NCBI GenBank assembly: GCA_002293625.1
Contig: DBDP01000123.1
Span: 1 to 19,139 of the forward strand
Reading direction: 5' to 3'
Length of the DNA stretch: 19,139 nucleotides
Source: Clostridiales bacterium UBA929
Lineage (GTDB): Bacteria; Bacillota; Clostridia; Oscillospirales; UBA929
The translations under genes and the position numbers were made by a program. The notes below the pieces were generated by a model. It saw only the letters and a program-made list of their open reading frames with translations, did no database searches and was not told the DNA's origin. Of this stretch, positions 7,272 to 15,142 are shown piece by piece; position 1 is the stretch's first letter, and every line of letters starts with the position of its first letter.

Positions 7272-8368
7272 AGAAAGCGTTCGCGGCTGTCCTGCTTTTG
7301 GCGTCCGCTCTTGCCGTTCTGTGGCCGCTATTTCAAAGCGACGAAACGCCTGTCGCAGACCGCGCCGCCGTCAACGACGCGGTTGTGACCGCCCTGCAGG
7401 AGACTGACCTCACCGAAGCGACGTCGTTGCTTACGGAGCGCTTGACCCGTGAGGCGGAACGGTTGGACGCCGCCCGCGAGAGCAGGGAACGCCGGGTGCT
7501 ATTGTTTTTATGTGCGTATATCGGTGCGCTTCTTTTGACCTGTGCGTGGCTGTTTATCTACTGTGAACGCTCGGTTCTGCGCCCGTTTCGGAAACTGGAG
7601 CGGTTTGCCTCACGGGTGGCGCAGGGTGACTTGGATTTTCCGCTGGAGATGGACAGGCAGAACCGCTTCGGCGCTTTTTCGGAGAGCTTTGATTTGATGC
7701 GCGAGCAGCTGGCGGCAGCCCGCGAGAACGAGCGGCTGGCCGACATCAGCAAGAAAGAACTGGTGGCGTCGCTGAGCCATGACGTCAAAACGCCGGTATC
7801 CTCGATCAAGGCCATAGCCGAGTTGTATCAGGCGAGGCACGGCGAGACGGTAGAAATGTCCGCCATTATCACAAAGGCGGATCAAATAGACCTGCTCATT
7901 TCCAACATGTTTTCCGCGACGTTGGAAGAACTGAAGCAACTGAAAGTATCGCCGGAGGAAATCGCGAGCGCAGAGGTCGGCGAAATCATCCGCGCTTCCG
8001 ACTACGAGCGGAAGGTGCGCCCGTTTTCGCTGCCGGAGTGCGTCGTTACAGCAGACAGGCTACGCCTGCGTCAGGTGATTGACAACATTTTGGGAAACGC
8101 CTACAAATACGCCGGAACGGACATCGAGGTGTCCGCGCGTTTCGAGGGTAAAACTCTCGCGCTGTGCCTGCGGGACTTTGGCTCCGGCGTTCCGGCGGAA
8201 GAGCTGCCGTTGATTAGCGGGAAGTTTTTCCGCGGCGGGAATGCGGAAGGGAAGAACGGTTCCGGCTTGGGACTGTATTTGGCGGAGTATTTTGTCTCGC
8301 AAATGGGCGGGGAACTGACGCTTGAAAGCAACGGCGGTCTGTTCGTCACCATTCGCTTAAAGATTTAA
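7268..8368 (+). CDS. Membrane sensor histidine kinase
   Basis: 366 aa from ATG 7268, which overlaps the regulator stop by four bases and has GGGGGAG seven bases upstream. The frame is open back to 7232, but that earlier start lacks context. Two membrane helices (about 3-21 and 77-98) flank an extracytoplasmic loop of about 55 aa, rich in charged residues and probably helical. A HAMP-like linker (about 99-150) leads to HisKA with SHDVKTPVSS and phospho-acceptor His171, then HATPase_c with the N box DNILGNAYKY (Asn277), the G1 box DFGSGVP (303-309) and the G2 box NGSGLGLYL (330-338). All catalytic boxes look intact. The small loop suggests sensing within or near the membrane, or via the partner ABC exporter, rather than a large ligand domain. 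The transporter operon follows. Confidence 0.92.
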   Translation: MKKAFAAVLLLASALAVLWPLFQSDETPVADRAAVNDAVVTALQETDLTEATSLLTERLTREAERLDAARESRERRVLLFLCAYIGALLLTCAWLFIYCERSVLRPFRKLERFASRVAQGDLDFPLEMDRQNRFGAFSESFDLMREQLAAARENERLADISKKELVASLSHDVKTPVSSIKAIAELYQARHGETVEMSAIITKADQIDLLISNMFSATLEELKQLKVSPEEIASAEVGEIIRASDYERKVRPFSLPECVVTADRLRLRQVIDNILGNAYKYAGTDIEVSARFEGKTLALCLRDFGSGVPAEELPLISGKFFRGGNAEGKNGSGLGLYLAEYFVSQMGGELTLESNGGLFVTIRLKI

Positions 8369-8402
8369 GAAACGGTTAAGAAACCGGTAAAGACAGTTAA
8401 GG
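8365..8402 (+). promoter_or_regulatory. Four phased direct repeats, probable response-regulator binding sites
   Basis: TTAAGA (8365-8370), TTAAGA (8376-8381), GTAAAG (8387-8392) and TTAAGG (8397-8402) start 11, 11 and 10 bases apart, i.e. on one face of the helix. The first copy overlaps the sensor-kinase stop codon; the last two cover the -35 region of the promoter. OmpR-family regulators bind such head-to-tail half-sites, so this is the likely operator for the adjacent regulator. Confidence 0.68.
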
Positions 8403-8418
8403 ATATATAGGATATGAT
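8390..8418 (+). promoter_or_regulatory. Promoter of the ABC transporter operon
   Basis: AAGACA (8390-8395) and TATGAT (8413-8418) have a 17-bp spacer. The weak -35 and good -10, overlapped by the phased repeats, fit an activator-dependent promoter. Transcription from here gives a leader of about 145 nt. Confidence 0.6.
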
Positions 8419-8473
8419 AATCCCATCGGTAGGGGACGTTGGCAATTGTCTCGCGATTGTGAGGGGGTTGTAG

Positions 8474-8542
8474 GGCGCGGCTTCCGAGACGCGCCGATAA
8501 ATTCCTAGTTGCGGGAAGAAACAGGACGCCGAGTCGGCGTCC
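8474..8542 (+). other. Two GC-rich stem-loops in the ABC operon leader
   Basis: GGCGCG (8474-8479) pairs with CGCGCC (8490-8495), and GGACGCC (8524-8530) pairs with GGCGTCC (8536-8542). Neither is followed by a T-run, so they are not terminators. The SD GGAGGG is at 8558-8563. The segment has no open frame with a start signal. It may stabilise the leader or be a dispersed intergenic element. Confidence 0.4.
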
Positions 8543-8569
8543 CTCTGCACAGTAATTGGAGGGATTGTT

Positions 8570-9322
8570 ATGGTATTGATTAAAACGGAAAAGCTCTGCA
8601 AAACCTTTTCGTCCGGCGGGACGCAGCAGCATGTGCTGAAGAATCTGGATATGGAAATCCACGAGGGGGATTTCACCGTCGTAATGGGTTCGTCCGGCGC
8701 GGGCAAGTCCACGCTTTTGTACGCGCTGTCCGGCATGGATAAACCCACACTCGGCTCGATTTCGTTTGCCGGGCGGGAAATTTCCAAACTCAGCAACGAC
8801 CAGCTGGCGGTGTTCCGCCGCAAAAACTGCGGGTTTGTCTTTCAGCAGATGTTTCTCTTAGACAACATGAGCATCCTCGACAACATCATGGCGAGCGGGT
8901 TGTTGGTTACGAAGGATAAAAAAGACGTTGCGGCGCGGGCAAAGGAACTTCTCACGCGGGTGGGGCTGACCGAGCAGATTTGGCGCAAATTCCCCGCGCA
9001 GCTTTCCGGCGGCGAGGCGCAGCGGGCGGCCATCGTGCGTGCGCTGATTAACCGCCCGAAGGTGATCTTTGCCGACGAGCCGACCGGCGCGTTGAACTCC
9101 GCCGCCGGAACGGCTGTGCTGGATGTCCTGACCGGCGTTAACAAAGACGGGCAAAGCATAATCGCCGTTACGCACGACCTAAAAACCGCGCGGCGCGGCA
9201 ACCGTGTTCTGTATATCCGCGACGGCGTCATCTGCGGAACCTGCGATCTCGGCACATACGTTAGCGGCGACAAGTCTCGTCACGATAAGCTCTCCGCGTT
9301 CCTCGGCGAAATGGGGTGGTGA
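8570..9322 (+). CDS. ABC transporter ATP-binding protein (MacB/LolD/BceA-like)
   Basis: 250 aa. It hydrolyses ATP to power the FtsX-like permease encoded next. All motifs are present: Walker A GSSGAGKST (40-48), Q-loop FVFQQ (89-93), signature LSGGEAQR (145-152), Walker B VIFADEP (165-171) with Glu170, and the H-loop VTHD with His202. The DEPTGALN continuation is typical of the MacB/LolD/BceA branch, which handles peptides, lipoproteins or antibiotics by mechanotransmission rather than classic import. The start is ATG 8570 with GGAGGG six bases upstream. Its end overlaps the permease start. It sits directly downstream of the two-component genes and their putative operator. The last 35 residues (GTCDLGTYVSGDKSRHDKLSAF) extend past the core fold. 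Confidence 0.94.
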   Translation: MVLIKTEKLCKTFSSGGTQQHVLKNLDMEIHEGDFTVVMGSSGAGKSTLLYALSGMDKPTLGSISFAGREISKLSNDQLAVFRRKNCGFVFQQMFLLDNMSILDNIMASGLLVTKDKKDVAARAKELLTRVGLTEQIWRKFPAQLSGGEAQRAAIVRALINRPKVIFADEPTGALNSAAGTAVLDVLTGVNKDGQSIIAVTHDLKTARRGNRVLYIRDGVICGTCDLGTYVSGDKSRHDKLSAFLGEMGW

Positions 9323-11676
9323 GTGTGGGGAAGCTGATGATGCTGGCGGCGGCCAATATCCGCAAAAACAAGGGTCAGGCGGTAAGTCTGTTGGCGTTTG
9401 TGCTGATTGCGGCGGTGTTTTTGCAAATCGGGCTGGTGCTGTACTTCAACTACGGCAACGCTTTTGATATGCGCGCCGAAGAACTGAACACACCGCATTT
9501 TGCGTTAATCCAGAATAAAAGCATCACTACAGACGAACAGCTCGCGTGGATAAATAACGATCCCCGCGTGACGGAAACGGAGCGTTTCCAAGCCGCCAAT
9601 GCCGACGCGGAGTTTGATATGAGCGGCGGCATAACGGTCGGCAATGTATCCTTTGTTCCGATTACAAACGAACAAACGATGAACCCGCCGTCCTTTATCG
9701 GGGAATACCGTCCGCTGGACAAGGGTTGTATTTACATCCCGTATATGATTAACGTTACGGGTGGGTATGCTTTAGGAGACGATATCACGCTAAAGATCCC
9801 GGAAGGGGAGTTGACATTCACGATCGCAGGCTTCACCGAAGAGGTTTTGCTGGGTGATATGATGAACCAGCGATACCGTTTCTACGTCTCTGATGCCGAT
9901 TATCAAAAACTGATTGACATGGGAGTCCGTGATGTATGGATGATCCAAATCCGCATGACCGATTCCGGGCTGGGGGAACATCTTGCAACGGCGTATATGG
10001 AGGAATTCTTCTATGGGCGGGAAGCCGATGAGTCGCTGTATCTCGGTTCCCGAAGCTATAATGGCGCGAAGGGTGCGAAAACCTTTATGGCGTCAATCAT
10101 CGCAACCATCGTGACGGCTCTGGCGCTGATACTTCTGTTTGTCTGCTTGATTGTCATGCGCTTTGGGATCGTGAACAGCATCAACGAGGGAATGACAAAC
10201 ATCGGGGCGTTGAAAGCAGTCGGTTATGGAAACCGGCAAATCGTGCTTTCGTTCTTGCTGCAGTTCGGCTGCGTAACGGTCGTCGGGGCGATACTGGGTG
10301 TCATTGTTTCTACACTCATCATGCCGGTGGTAGCGGACTTGCTGGAGGCGCAGTCGGCGATGGTTTGGGATCCGGGCTTTAACGCGCCGTTCGCAATGTT
10401 TACGTTCGGATTCGTTCTCGCGGCGGTACTGCTAACGGCGTTTCTCGCGGCACGGCGAATTTTCCGCCTGCATCCGATTATCGCTTTGCGCGGCGGCTTG
10501 CTGACCCATAGTTTTAGCAAAAATGCCGCGCCGCTGGATACCTCACACGGCGGCTTATCGTTTCTGCTGGCGCGGAAGCAGCTGCGCCGGAGCGTGGGGC
10601 AGAGCGTGATGATCACCTTCATCGTTGCGGCGGTGTCGTTTGCTTCGGTGATTGGGGTAGCTGCTTATCAAAACGTCGGTGTGAATACCATGGACTTTTT
10701 TACCGCGATGCAAGGGGAATCGCCGGACTGCGTGGTTTTTATGAGTGACCCGGAAGGGGTGCTTGGGCGAGTGTGGGAAATGAGCGAAGTTCGCAAGGCG
10801 ATTGATTACGATCAAGGGAGCCATAATTTACTCTCCGACGGTGTCAGTACATCAGCGCTTGTTACCGGTGACTGCTCGCTGCTGGAAGGGAGCATGTTGA
10901 TTGAAGGGCGTTACCCGAAGCATACGAACGAGATCGCCGCGGGCGTAAATTTCCTAAAAATCATGGATAAGGAAATAGGGGATACCGTAACGCTTGAAGC
11001 CATAACCCGTCAAGAGGGCGCGGCAGCGGGAGAATTCATCATCACAGGGCTTGTGCAGGCGCTGCAAAACGACGGTAACTTCATCCTGCTGACCGGCGAC
11101 ACGATGCGAACGCTAATGCCAGACTATACATGCCGGCAGCTATTCATATATCTGCATGAGGGAGAAGATATATCGGCATTTCTGAAGCGGGTTCAAAACG
11201 AGGAAGAGGCGGTTACCGCAACCATTGACGCAAAGGAGCAAATCGACGGAACGTTTGGATCGTTCAAGGGATTGTTCGCAGCGCTGGCTGCCGCAATCCT
11301 CGGCATCACGGCAGTCGTTGTGATACTGACGCTGTATCTTGTAATCAAAACCATCATTATCCGCCGGAAGCGCGAGTTCGGGATCCAAAAATCCGTAGGT
11401 TTTACAACCGGGCAAATCATGAACCAAATCGCGATGAATTTTATCCCGCTTGTCTTGATTGGCATCACGCTCGGCGCGTTTGGCGGTATCGCCGGAATGA
11501 ACCCCATGTTCACCGCGCTAATGGGCGGAATGGGAATCGCGCGGATGAATCTGTTGGCACCGATTGGATGGATCGCAGCAACCTGTGTCGCGTTGGGATT
11601 GCTGGCCTACGGCGTCGCGATGCTGATTGCGTGGCGGATCCGAAAAATATCGGCTTACGCGCTCGTGACCGAGTAG
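9316..11676 (+). CDS. ABC transporter permease with two FtsX-like domains
   Basis: 786 aa from GTG 9316; further GTG (9319, 9325) and ATG (9337, 9340) codons nearby make the exact start uncertain by up to eight residues. All overlap or closely follow the ATPase stop, implying translational coupling. About eight membrane helices are visible: 22-44, then an outside domain to about 250, helices near 256-280, 308-340 and 357-380 (first FtsX domain), 428-450, a second outside domain to about 645, and helices near 650-678, 703-727 and 747-770 (second FtsX domain). The duplicated 1+3 layout differs from the 10-helix BceB type and resembles larger Bacillota MacB/LolC-like permeases. Conserved-type stretches include INEGMTNIGALKAVGYGNRQ before TM3 and RKREFGIQKSVGFTTGQIM before TM7. 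Substrate unknown; export of an antimicrobial or envelope component is the likely role. Confidence 0.9.
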   Translation: MVSVGKLMMLAAANIRKNKGQAVSLLAFVLIAAVFLQIGLVLYFNYGNAFDMRAEELNTPHFALIQNKSITTDEQLAWINNDPRVTETERFQAANADAEFDMSGGITVGNVSFVPITNEQTMNPPSFIGEYRPLDKGCIYIPYMINVTGGYALGDDITLKIPEGELTFTIAGFTEEVLLGDMMNQRYRFYVSDADYQKLIDMGVRDVWMIQIRMTDSGLGEHLATAYMEEFFYGREADESLYLGSRSYNGAKGAKTFMASIIATIVTALALILLFVCLIVMRFGIVNSINEGMTNIGALKAVGYGNRQIVLSFLLQFGCVTVVGAILGVIVSTLIMPVVADLLEAQSAMVWDPGFNAPFAMFTFGFVLAAVLLTAFLAARRIFRLHPIIALRGGLLTHSFSKNAAPLDTSHGGLSFLLARKQLRRSVGQSVMITFIVAAVSFASVIGVAAYQNVGVNTMDFFTAMQGESPDCVVFMSDPEGVLGRVWEMSEVRKAIDYDQGSHNLLSDGVSTSALVTGDCSLLEGSMLIEGRYPKHTNEIAAGVNFLKIMDKEIGDTVTLEAITRQEGAAAGEFIITGLVQALQNDGNFILLTGDTMRTLMPDYTCRQLFIYLHEGEDISAFLKRVQNEEEAVTATIDAKEQIDGTFGSFKGLFAALAAAILGITAVVVILTLYLVIKTIIIRRKREFGIQKSVGFTTGQIMNQIAMNFIPLVLIGITLGAFGGIAGMNPMFTALMGGMGIARMNLLAPIGWIAATCVALGLLAYGVAMLIAWRIRKISAYALVTE

Positions 11677-11719
11677 GGACGGTCGTCCGCGATCGCCCGA
11701 GAAAATATCGACCGCTAAT

Positions 11720-11748
11720 AAAAAAGGGGCGACCGTCTCGGTCGCCCC
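11720..11748 (-). terminator. Rho-independent terminator of the GGDEF operon (also lies after the permease)
   Basis: GGGGCGACC (11726-11734) pairs perfectly with GGTCGCCCC (11740-11748) around a 5-nt loop. On the - strand it begins 8 bases after the GGDEF stop and is followed by six Ts (A-run at 11720-11725). On the + strand it is 49 bases past the permease stop and is followed only by AATATAATTT, so it is weaker in that direction. Confidence 0.85.
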
Positions 11749-11756
11749 AATATAAT

Positions 11757-13385
11757 TTATGCAATTGAAGACTTACTTCTTACGGAACCTTTCATTTGCT
11801 TTTTGTTTACGTACATCGCTTCGTCAGCCGTGACGATAACATCCCGAAGTTCCTGCGACATTTCCGTCTTTGAGCCGATACCCATTGCGAGCGTAATTTT
11901 ATAAGGATAGTCGTCTACCTTACTAAGACGCTCGCTGATTTGCTGAGACAGACGCTCTGCGTCTTCCGGCGTCATTTGCGGCAGGAGGATTAAAAACTCG
12001 TCGCCACCCATACGACCGGCTTGCGCCACGGGCGGAAGTAGCTCCGCGATGACCTCTCCCGCCACACGCAGCATAATGTCCCCCTGCTGGTGACCGTATG
12101 TATCATTGGTCGTTTTAAGGTCGTTGAGGTCGCATACGATCATGGAGAGGGGGAGGGATTCGGGTTTATCCAGCTCTGTTTTAAGGTGTTCCATCATACC
12201 GCGATTGCGTAAGCCAGTTAATGCGTCGCGTCCGGCACCCACTTCCAGCCGCTGAATCAACGCGCGGTTCTCCGTTACGTCGGAGTAGACAACATATGTG
12301 CCGATTTGGTGTTGCTTGTGATCATAGATAGGTTTCTCTCTCAGGTTAAAAGCAGTCGTGCCGTCGTCGGTATCAAAGTAAAAATCGGAGCCGCCGCTTT
12401 CGTCATCCAGACGGTCGCACTGCGTTGCGGTTTCAAGCAATCGGTCAATGAGCGTAAGGTACGAACCGCCTTCCAATTGCAGGGTTTTCATCCAGTCGGA
12501 TGCTTTGCCGTTTGCGTAAGTGATGTTTTTCTCCTCGTCAAGGATTAGGATGCTTTGGTCTAGGCAATTGATGATGTCACTGCGCGCTTGACTGAGAAAG
12601 ACCAAACCTTGATTGCCGAGCGAGGCTCGGTAGAAGAATCGGACAGACAGCATCATACCGAAGAGCGCCACGTCAACGGGGAAGACAAACCCCACAGAGG
12701 GGCTGCCGGCTGCCATATTCATTCCGTCGAAAAAGATGCCGATCATTAGGCAGATGATTGCGGATATCAGACGCTTGGAGGAGTCCCGGTAAATTTTTGG
12801 CAGTTGGAAGTGCTGGGTGAAGATAATCAACGCAATAATCACAACCAGAAGCGCCGAATAAACTTCGATCAAATTGTGCCATACGCCGTATTCACCGTAA
12901 ACAAAGTTCAGCCTACTCGCCGGATCCGTTCCGACGATGGAGATAACGGGATTGCGCCGGATCTCGTTGATTCCGTTTGTTTTCCCCAGAATAATCAGGA
13001 CAAGCGTCATGACTGGGATAACCTGAGAGGCGATCACAATGCTGTGATTGGTGAAGACGCTGAGATTGTAAAAACGCAAAACAAAGTAGAGGGTGCACGT
13101 TATGGCGAGCGTTGAGAAGACATAGGGGAGAAACGCCATGACATATACGCCGGTTTCGTTGGAGATGGCCGAACGCAGCATCAGAGAGACGAGCCATGCC
13201 GCATAGGAACCCATAATCAAGCCCAAATTGAGAGGCAGACGAACGTTTTTGCGATTCATAAAGCAGCGAACCGCTAAGTTGATGAACAGGAACAACGGAA
13301 CGGCATATAAAACCAACACATTGGTATTGGTGAAGATTGCGTCAAACCACGCAACATCTGTTTCCACTGCTGTCAGAAACACCAT
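11757..13385 (-). CDS. Membrane diguanylate cyclase (7TM-like sensor, PAS, GGDEF)
   Basis: 542 aa. Residues 1 to about 250 form seven or so hydrophobic helices resembling the N-terminal 7TM sensor module found on some histidine kinases. A PAS-like domain (about 265-375, SILILDEEKNITYANGKASDW to VVYSDVTENRALIQRL) links to GGDEF (about 388-535), starting with the typical DALTGLRNR. The active-site motif GGDEF is intact at 460-464, with FLILLPQ after it, so c-di-GMP synthesis from GTP is expected. The inhibitory RxxD site is absent: the segment before GGDEF reads PPVAQAGRM. The ATG at 13385 is two bases after GGAGGAT, rather close; GTG at codon 2 is a possible alternative. It follows the other GGDEF gene by 19 bp and is read in the same direction. 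Confidence 0.9.
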   Translation of the reverse strand: MVFLTAVETDVAWFDAIFTNTNVLVLYAVPLFLFINLAVRCFMNRKNVRLPLNLGLIMGSYAAWLVSLMLRSAISNETGVYVMAFLPYVFSTLAITCTLYFVLRFYNLSVFTNHSIVIASQVIPVMTLVLIILGKTNGINEIRRNPVISIVGTDPASRLNFVYGEYGVWHNLIEVYSALLVVIIALIIFTQHFQLPKIYRDSSKRLISAIICLMIGIFFDGMNMAAGSPSVGFVFPVDVALFGMMLSVRFFYRASLGNQGLVFLSQARSDIINCLDQSILILDEEKNITYANGKASDWMKTLQLEGGSYLTLIDRLLETATQCDRLDDESGGSDFYFDTDDGTTAFNLREKPIYDHKQHQIGTYVVYSDVTENRALIQRLEVGAGRDALTGLRNRGMMEHLKTELDKPESLPLSMIVCDLNDLKTTNDTYGHQQGDIMLRVAGEVIAELLPPVAQAGRMGGDEFLILLPQMTPEDAERLSQQISERLSKVDDYPYKITLAMGIGSKTEMSQELRDVIVTADEAMYVNKKQMKGSVRSKSSIA

Positions 13386-13404
13386 ATCCTCCGCCCCCTT
13401 TCCG

Positions 13405-14919
13405 CTATATCGCAGCGTTTCTGCGCGCTTCCTTTTCGGCGTACATTCGCTTATCCGCTTCCGCGATTAAGTTGTTAAGGTTTTCATTGCCGTGATACTT
13501 GATCGCGTAACCCATTGAAATGGAAGGTTGTCGCTTCATATCGCGGGGTCTTTTCAATTCGTCTTCTACGCTGTCTATATACTTTTGAACGGCTTCGGGC
13601 GGGCTGTTAACCAAGAGAGTAGCAAATTCGTCGCCTCCGTAACGAGCCACATGCCCGTCTTTCGGGCAGCATTCCCGCAAAGCCGCGCCAATCTCCTTGA
13701 GATACTCGTCACCCTCTTGATGACCGAAGTTGTCGTTTACGTATTTCAACCCGTTTACATCGCCGATCACAACGGCCAAAGGATAATTTTCGGTGCGATC
13801 CAGTTTCCGCAGGAGGTCTTGATAACGGTAACGGTTAGCAAGCCCCGTAAGAGCGTCTATACCGGCCATGTCACGTAATCGGTCAATCAGAAGCCGGTTG
13901 CTGGTGACGTCGGTAAGGGTGATGAACTCACCTTTGGATATACGGTCGCTCGCGACGAAAACGCGGCGTTCCATTCGGTAAATAAGAGGAATGGCGGCTT
14001 CGGTGATGTGAATATCAAAATCACCGCTGTCTTCCAAGGGCTTAATATGGATTCTATTATTGTTGGAGAGAACAGAGAGCAAGCCATCGAAAGAAATGTT
14101 CTCGACATTGCGTTTCAAGGACTTGAGCCACATGGTCGCCGGTTTGTTGGTTTGAACGATGATGCCGTTTTCGTTGAGGATGAATACGGAGTGGTCGAGG
14201 AAGTCGAGGATGCTGTTTTGATCCATATTGAGACCGCTGTTTTTGTTGTTGAGGACATGGGACAGGTAAAACAGGTATCCGCCGATGCTCATGCCGAAGA
14301 AATAGACATCTCCCAATTGTCCGTGCATCACGCCGAAGTGGTAAATCTGAACCACAAGGAAAACGCCCAAATATATTATGTGGAACAGAGAACCCCGGCG
14401 GTAGGCGCTGGGCAGCACTCGGAAGAAATGAATGACGATCGCTCCGATAAAGATGTAAACTGCTAACAAATATACCAAAATAATATAGAATAAAAACCCA
14501 TACTGATATGTCGCTTCACTGACGGTGCCGGTAAACGCGACGTCGACATCCACAATCAGTGAGGAAGCCGGAGTAAAAATCATAACTGCGAGTAAGGTTG
14601 GGAATGCAAATATTGCCCAGTGGAGCCATTTTGGAACCGTGTGTTTCAACCGATAAAAGCTGACGCAATAGTAAAGGTATGTAATCGGAAGGAAGGTAAT
14701 CGGGATATAGCGGATCATAAATAACATTTCCGCGGCGGCCTCATTCTTGAGGAAGAAGAAGAGCACATCGGAAGCCTGCCAAAGAAATAGGCACAGCATA
14801 AAGGCAACACTGCGGTTGTTCAGCAAGCTCTTGCGTCCGCGCAAAAGGCCGAAAACCAGCAGAATTACTGACATTAACAGGACAGGCGAATGGAGAACGA
14901 TATTCGCTTGATTGCTCAA
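13405..14919 (-). CDS. Membrane diguanylate cyclase, paralogue of the downstream gene
   Basis: 504 aa from the TTG at 14919. The frame opens with GTG 14928, but that GTG is part of the SD-like AAGGGGTGA. The TTG three codons later has normal spacing and is preferred. About seven hydrophobic helices fill residues 1-235, followed by a PAS-like segment (SVFILNENGIIVQTNKPATMW to TLTDVTSNRLLIDRL) and a GGDEF domain beginning DALTGLANR. The motif RYGGDEF is intact (GGDEF near residue 428). The RxxD inhibitory site is not seen: CPKDGHVARY has Asp at the wrong place. The layout and linker match the following gene, indicating tandem duplication. The window holds no EAL or HD-GYP phosphodiesterase or recognisable c-di-GMP effector. 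Confidence 0.9.
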   Translation of the reverse strand: MSNQANIVLHSPVLLMSVILLVFGLLRGRKSLLNNRSVAFMLCLFLWQASDVLFFFLKNEAAAEMLFMIRYIPITFLPITYLYYCVSFYRLKHTVPKWLHWAIFAFPTLLAVMIFTPASSLIVDVDVAFTGTVSEATYQYGFLFYIILVYLLAVYIFIGAIVIHFFRVLPSAYRRGSLFHIIYLGVFLVVQIYHFGVMHGQLGDVYFFGMSIGGYLFYLSHVLNNKNSGLNMDQNSILDFLDHSVFILNENGIIVQTNKPATMWLKSLKRNVENISFDGLLSVLSNNNRIHIKPLEDSGDFDIHITEAAIPLIYRMERRVFVASDRISKGEFITLTDVTSNRLLIDRLRDMAGIDALTGLANRYRYQDLLRKLDRTENYPLAVVIGDVNGLKYVNDNFGHQEGDEYLKEIGAALRECCPKDGHVARYGGDEFATLLVNSPPEAVQKYIDSVEDELKRPRDMKRQPSISMGYAIKYHGNENLNNLIAEADKRMYAEKEARRNAAI

Positions 14920-14948
14920 CGAACTCACCCCTTATTCTACACCTACGC

Positions 14949-14977
14949 ATTATACATGTATCCCGTGTAAAAAGCAA
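14949..14977 (-). promoter_or_regulatory. Strong sigma-A-like promoter of the GGDEF pair
   Basis: On the - strand TTGCTT (14972-14977) and a perfect TATAAT (14949-14954) are separated by 17 bp. Transcription should begin near 14942, about 23 bases before the TTG start at 14919. Confidence 0.8.
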
Positions 14978-15090
14978 GATAAAAATTCATCACCGCGAGC
15001 TTATACATGCCGGAGGTTTCTCGGTTGTGCAAAAGCGTGGGCGCAATGCTATCAATAACACCCAACGTTCCCTCGCGTGAGCCACGCACA

Positions 15091-15132
15091 AAAAACGTCT
15101 TGCGGTTCTGAGAAGACCCGCAAGGCGTTTTT
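15091..15132 (-). terminator. Strong terminator of the zinc-ribbon/proline-rich operon
   Basis: A 15-bp stem (AAAAACGTCTTGCGG at 15091-15105 with CCGCAAGGCGTTTTT at 15118-15132, including one G-U pair) closes a 12-nt loop. It starts 10 bases after the stop of the 709-aa gene on the - strand and is bounded by A and T runs, so it could act in both directions. Between it and the GGDEF promoter (14978-15089) I see no gene. Confidence 0.85.
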
Positions 15133-15142
15133 ACATCGTTCT

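Noticed and set aside
8524..8542. Terminator or attenuator in the ABC leader
   Set aside because: The stem is perfect but is followed by CTCTGCAC with no T-run, so intrinsic termination is unlikely.
14943..15008. 21-aa open frame on the - strand (MYKLAVMNFYLAFYTGYMYNA)
   Set aside because: It covers the GGDEF promoter and lacks any SD; most likely chance.
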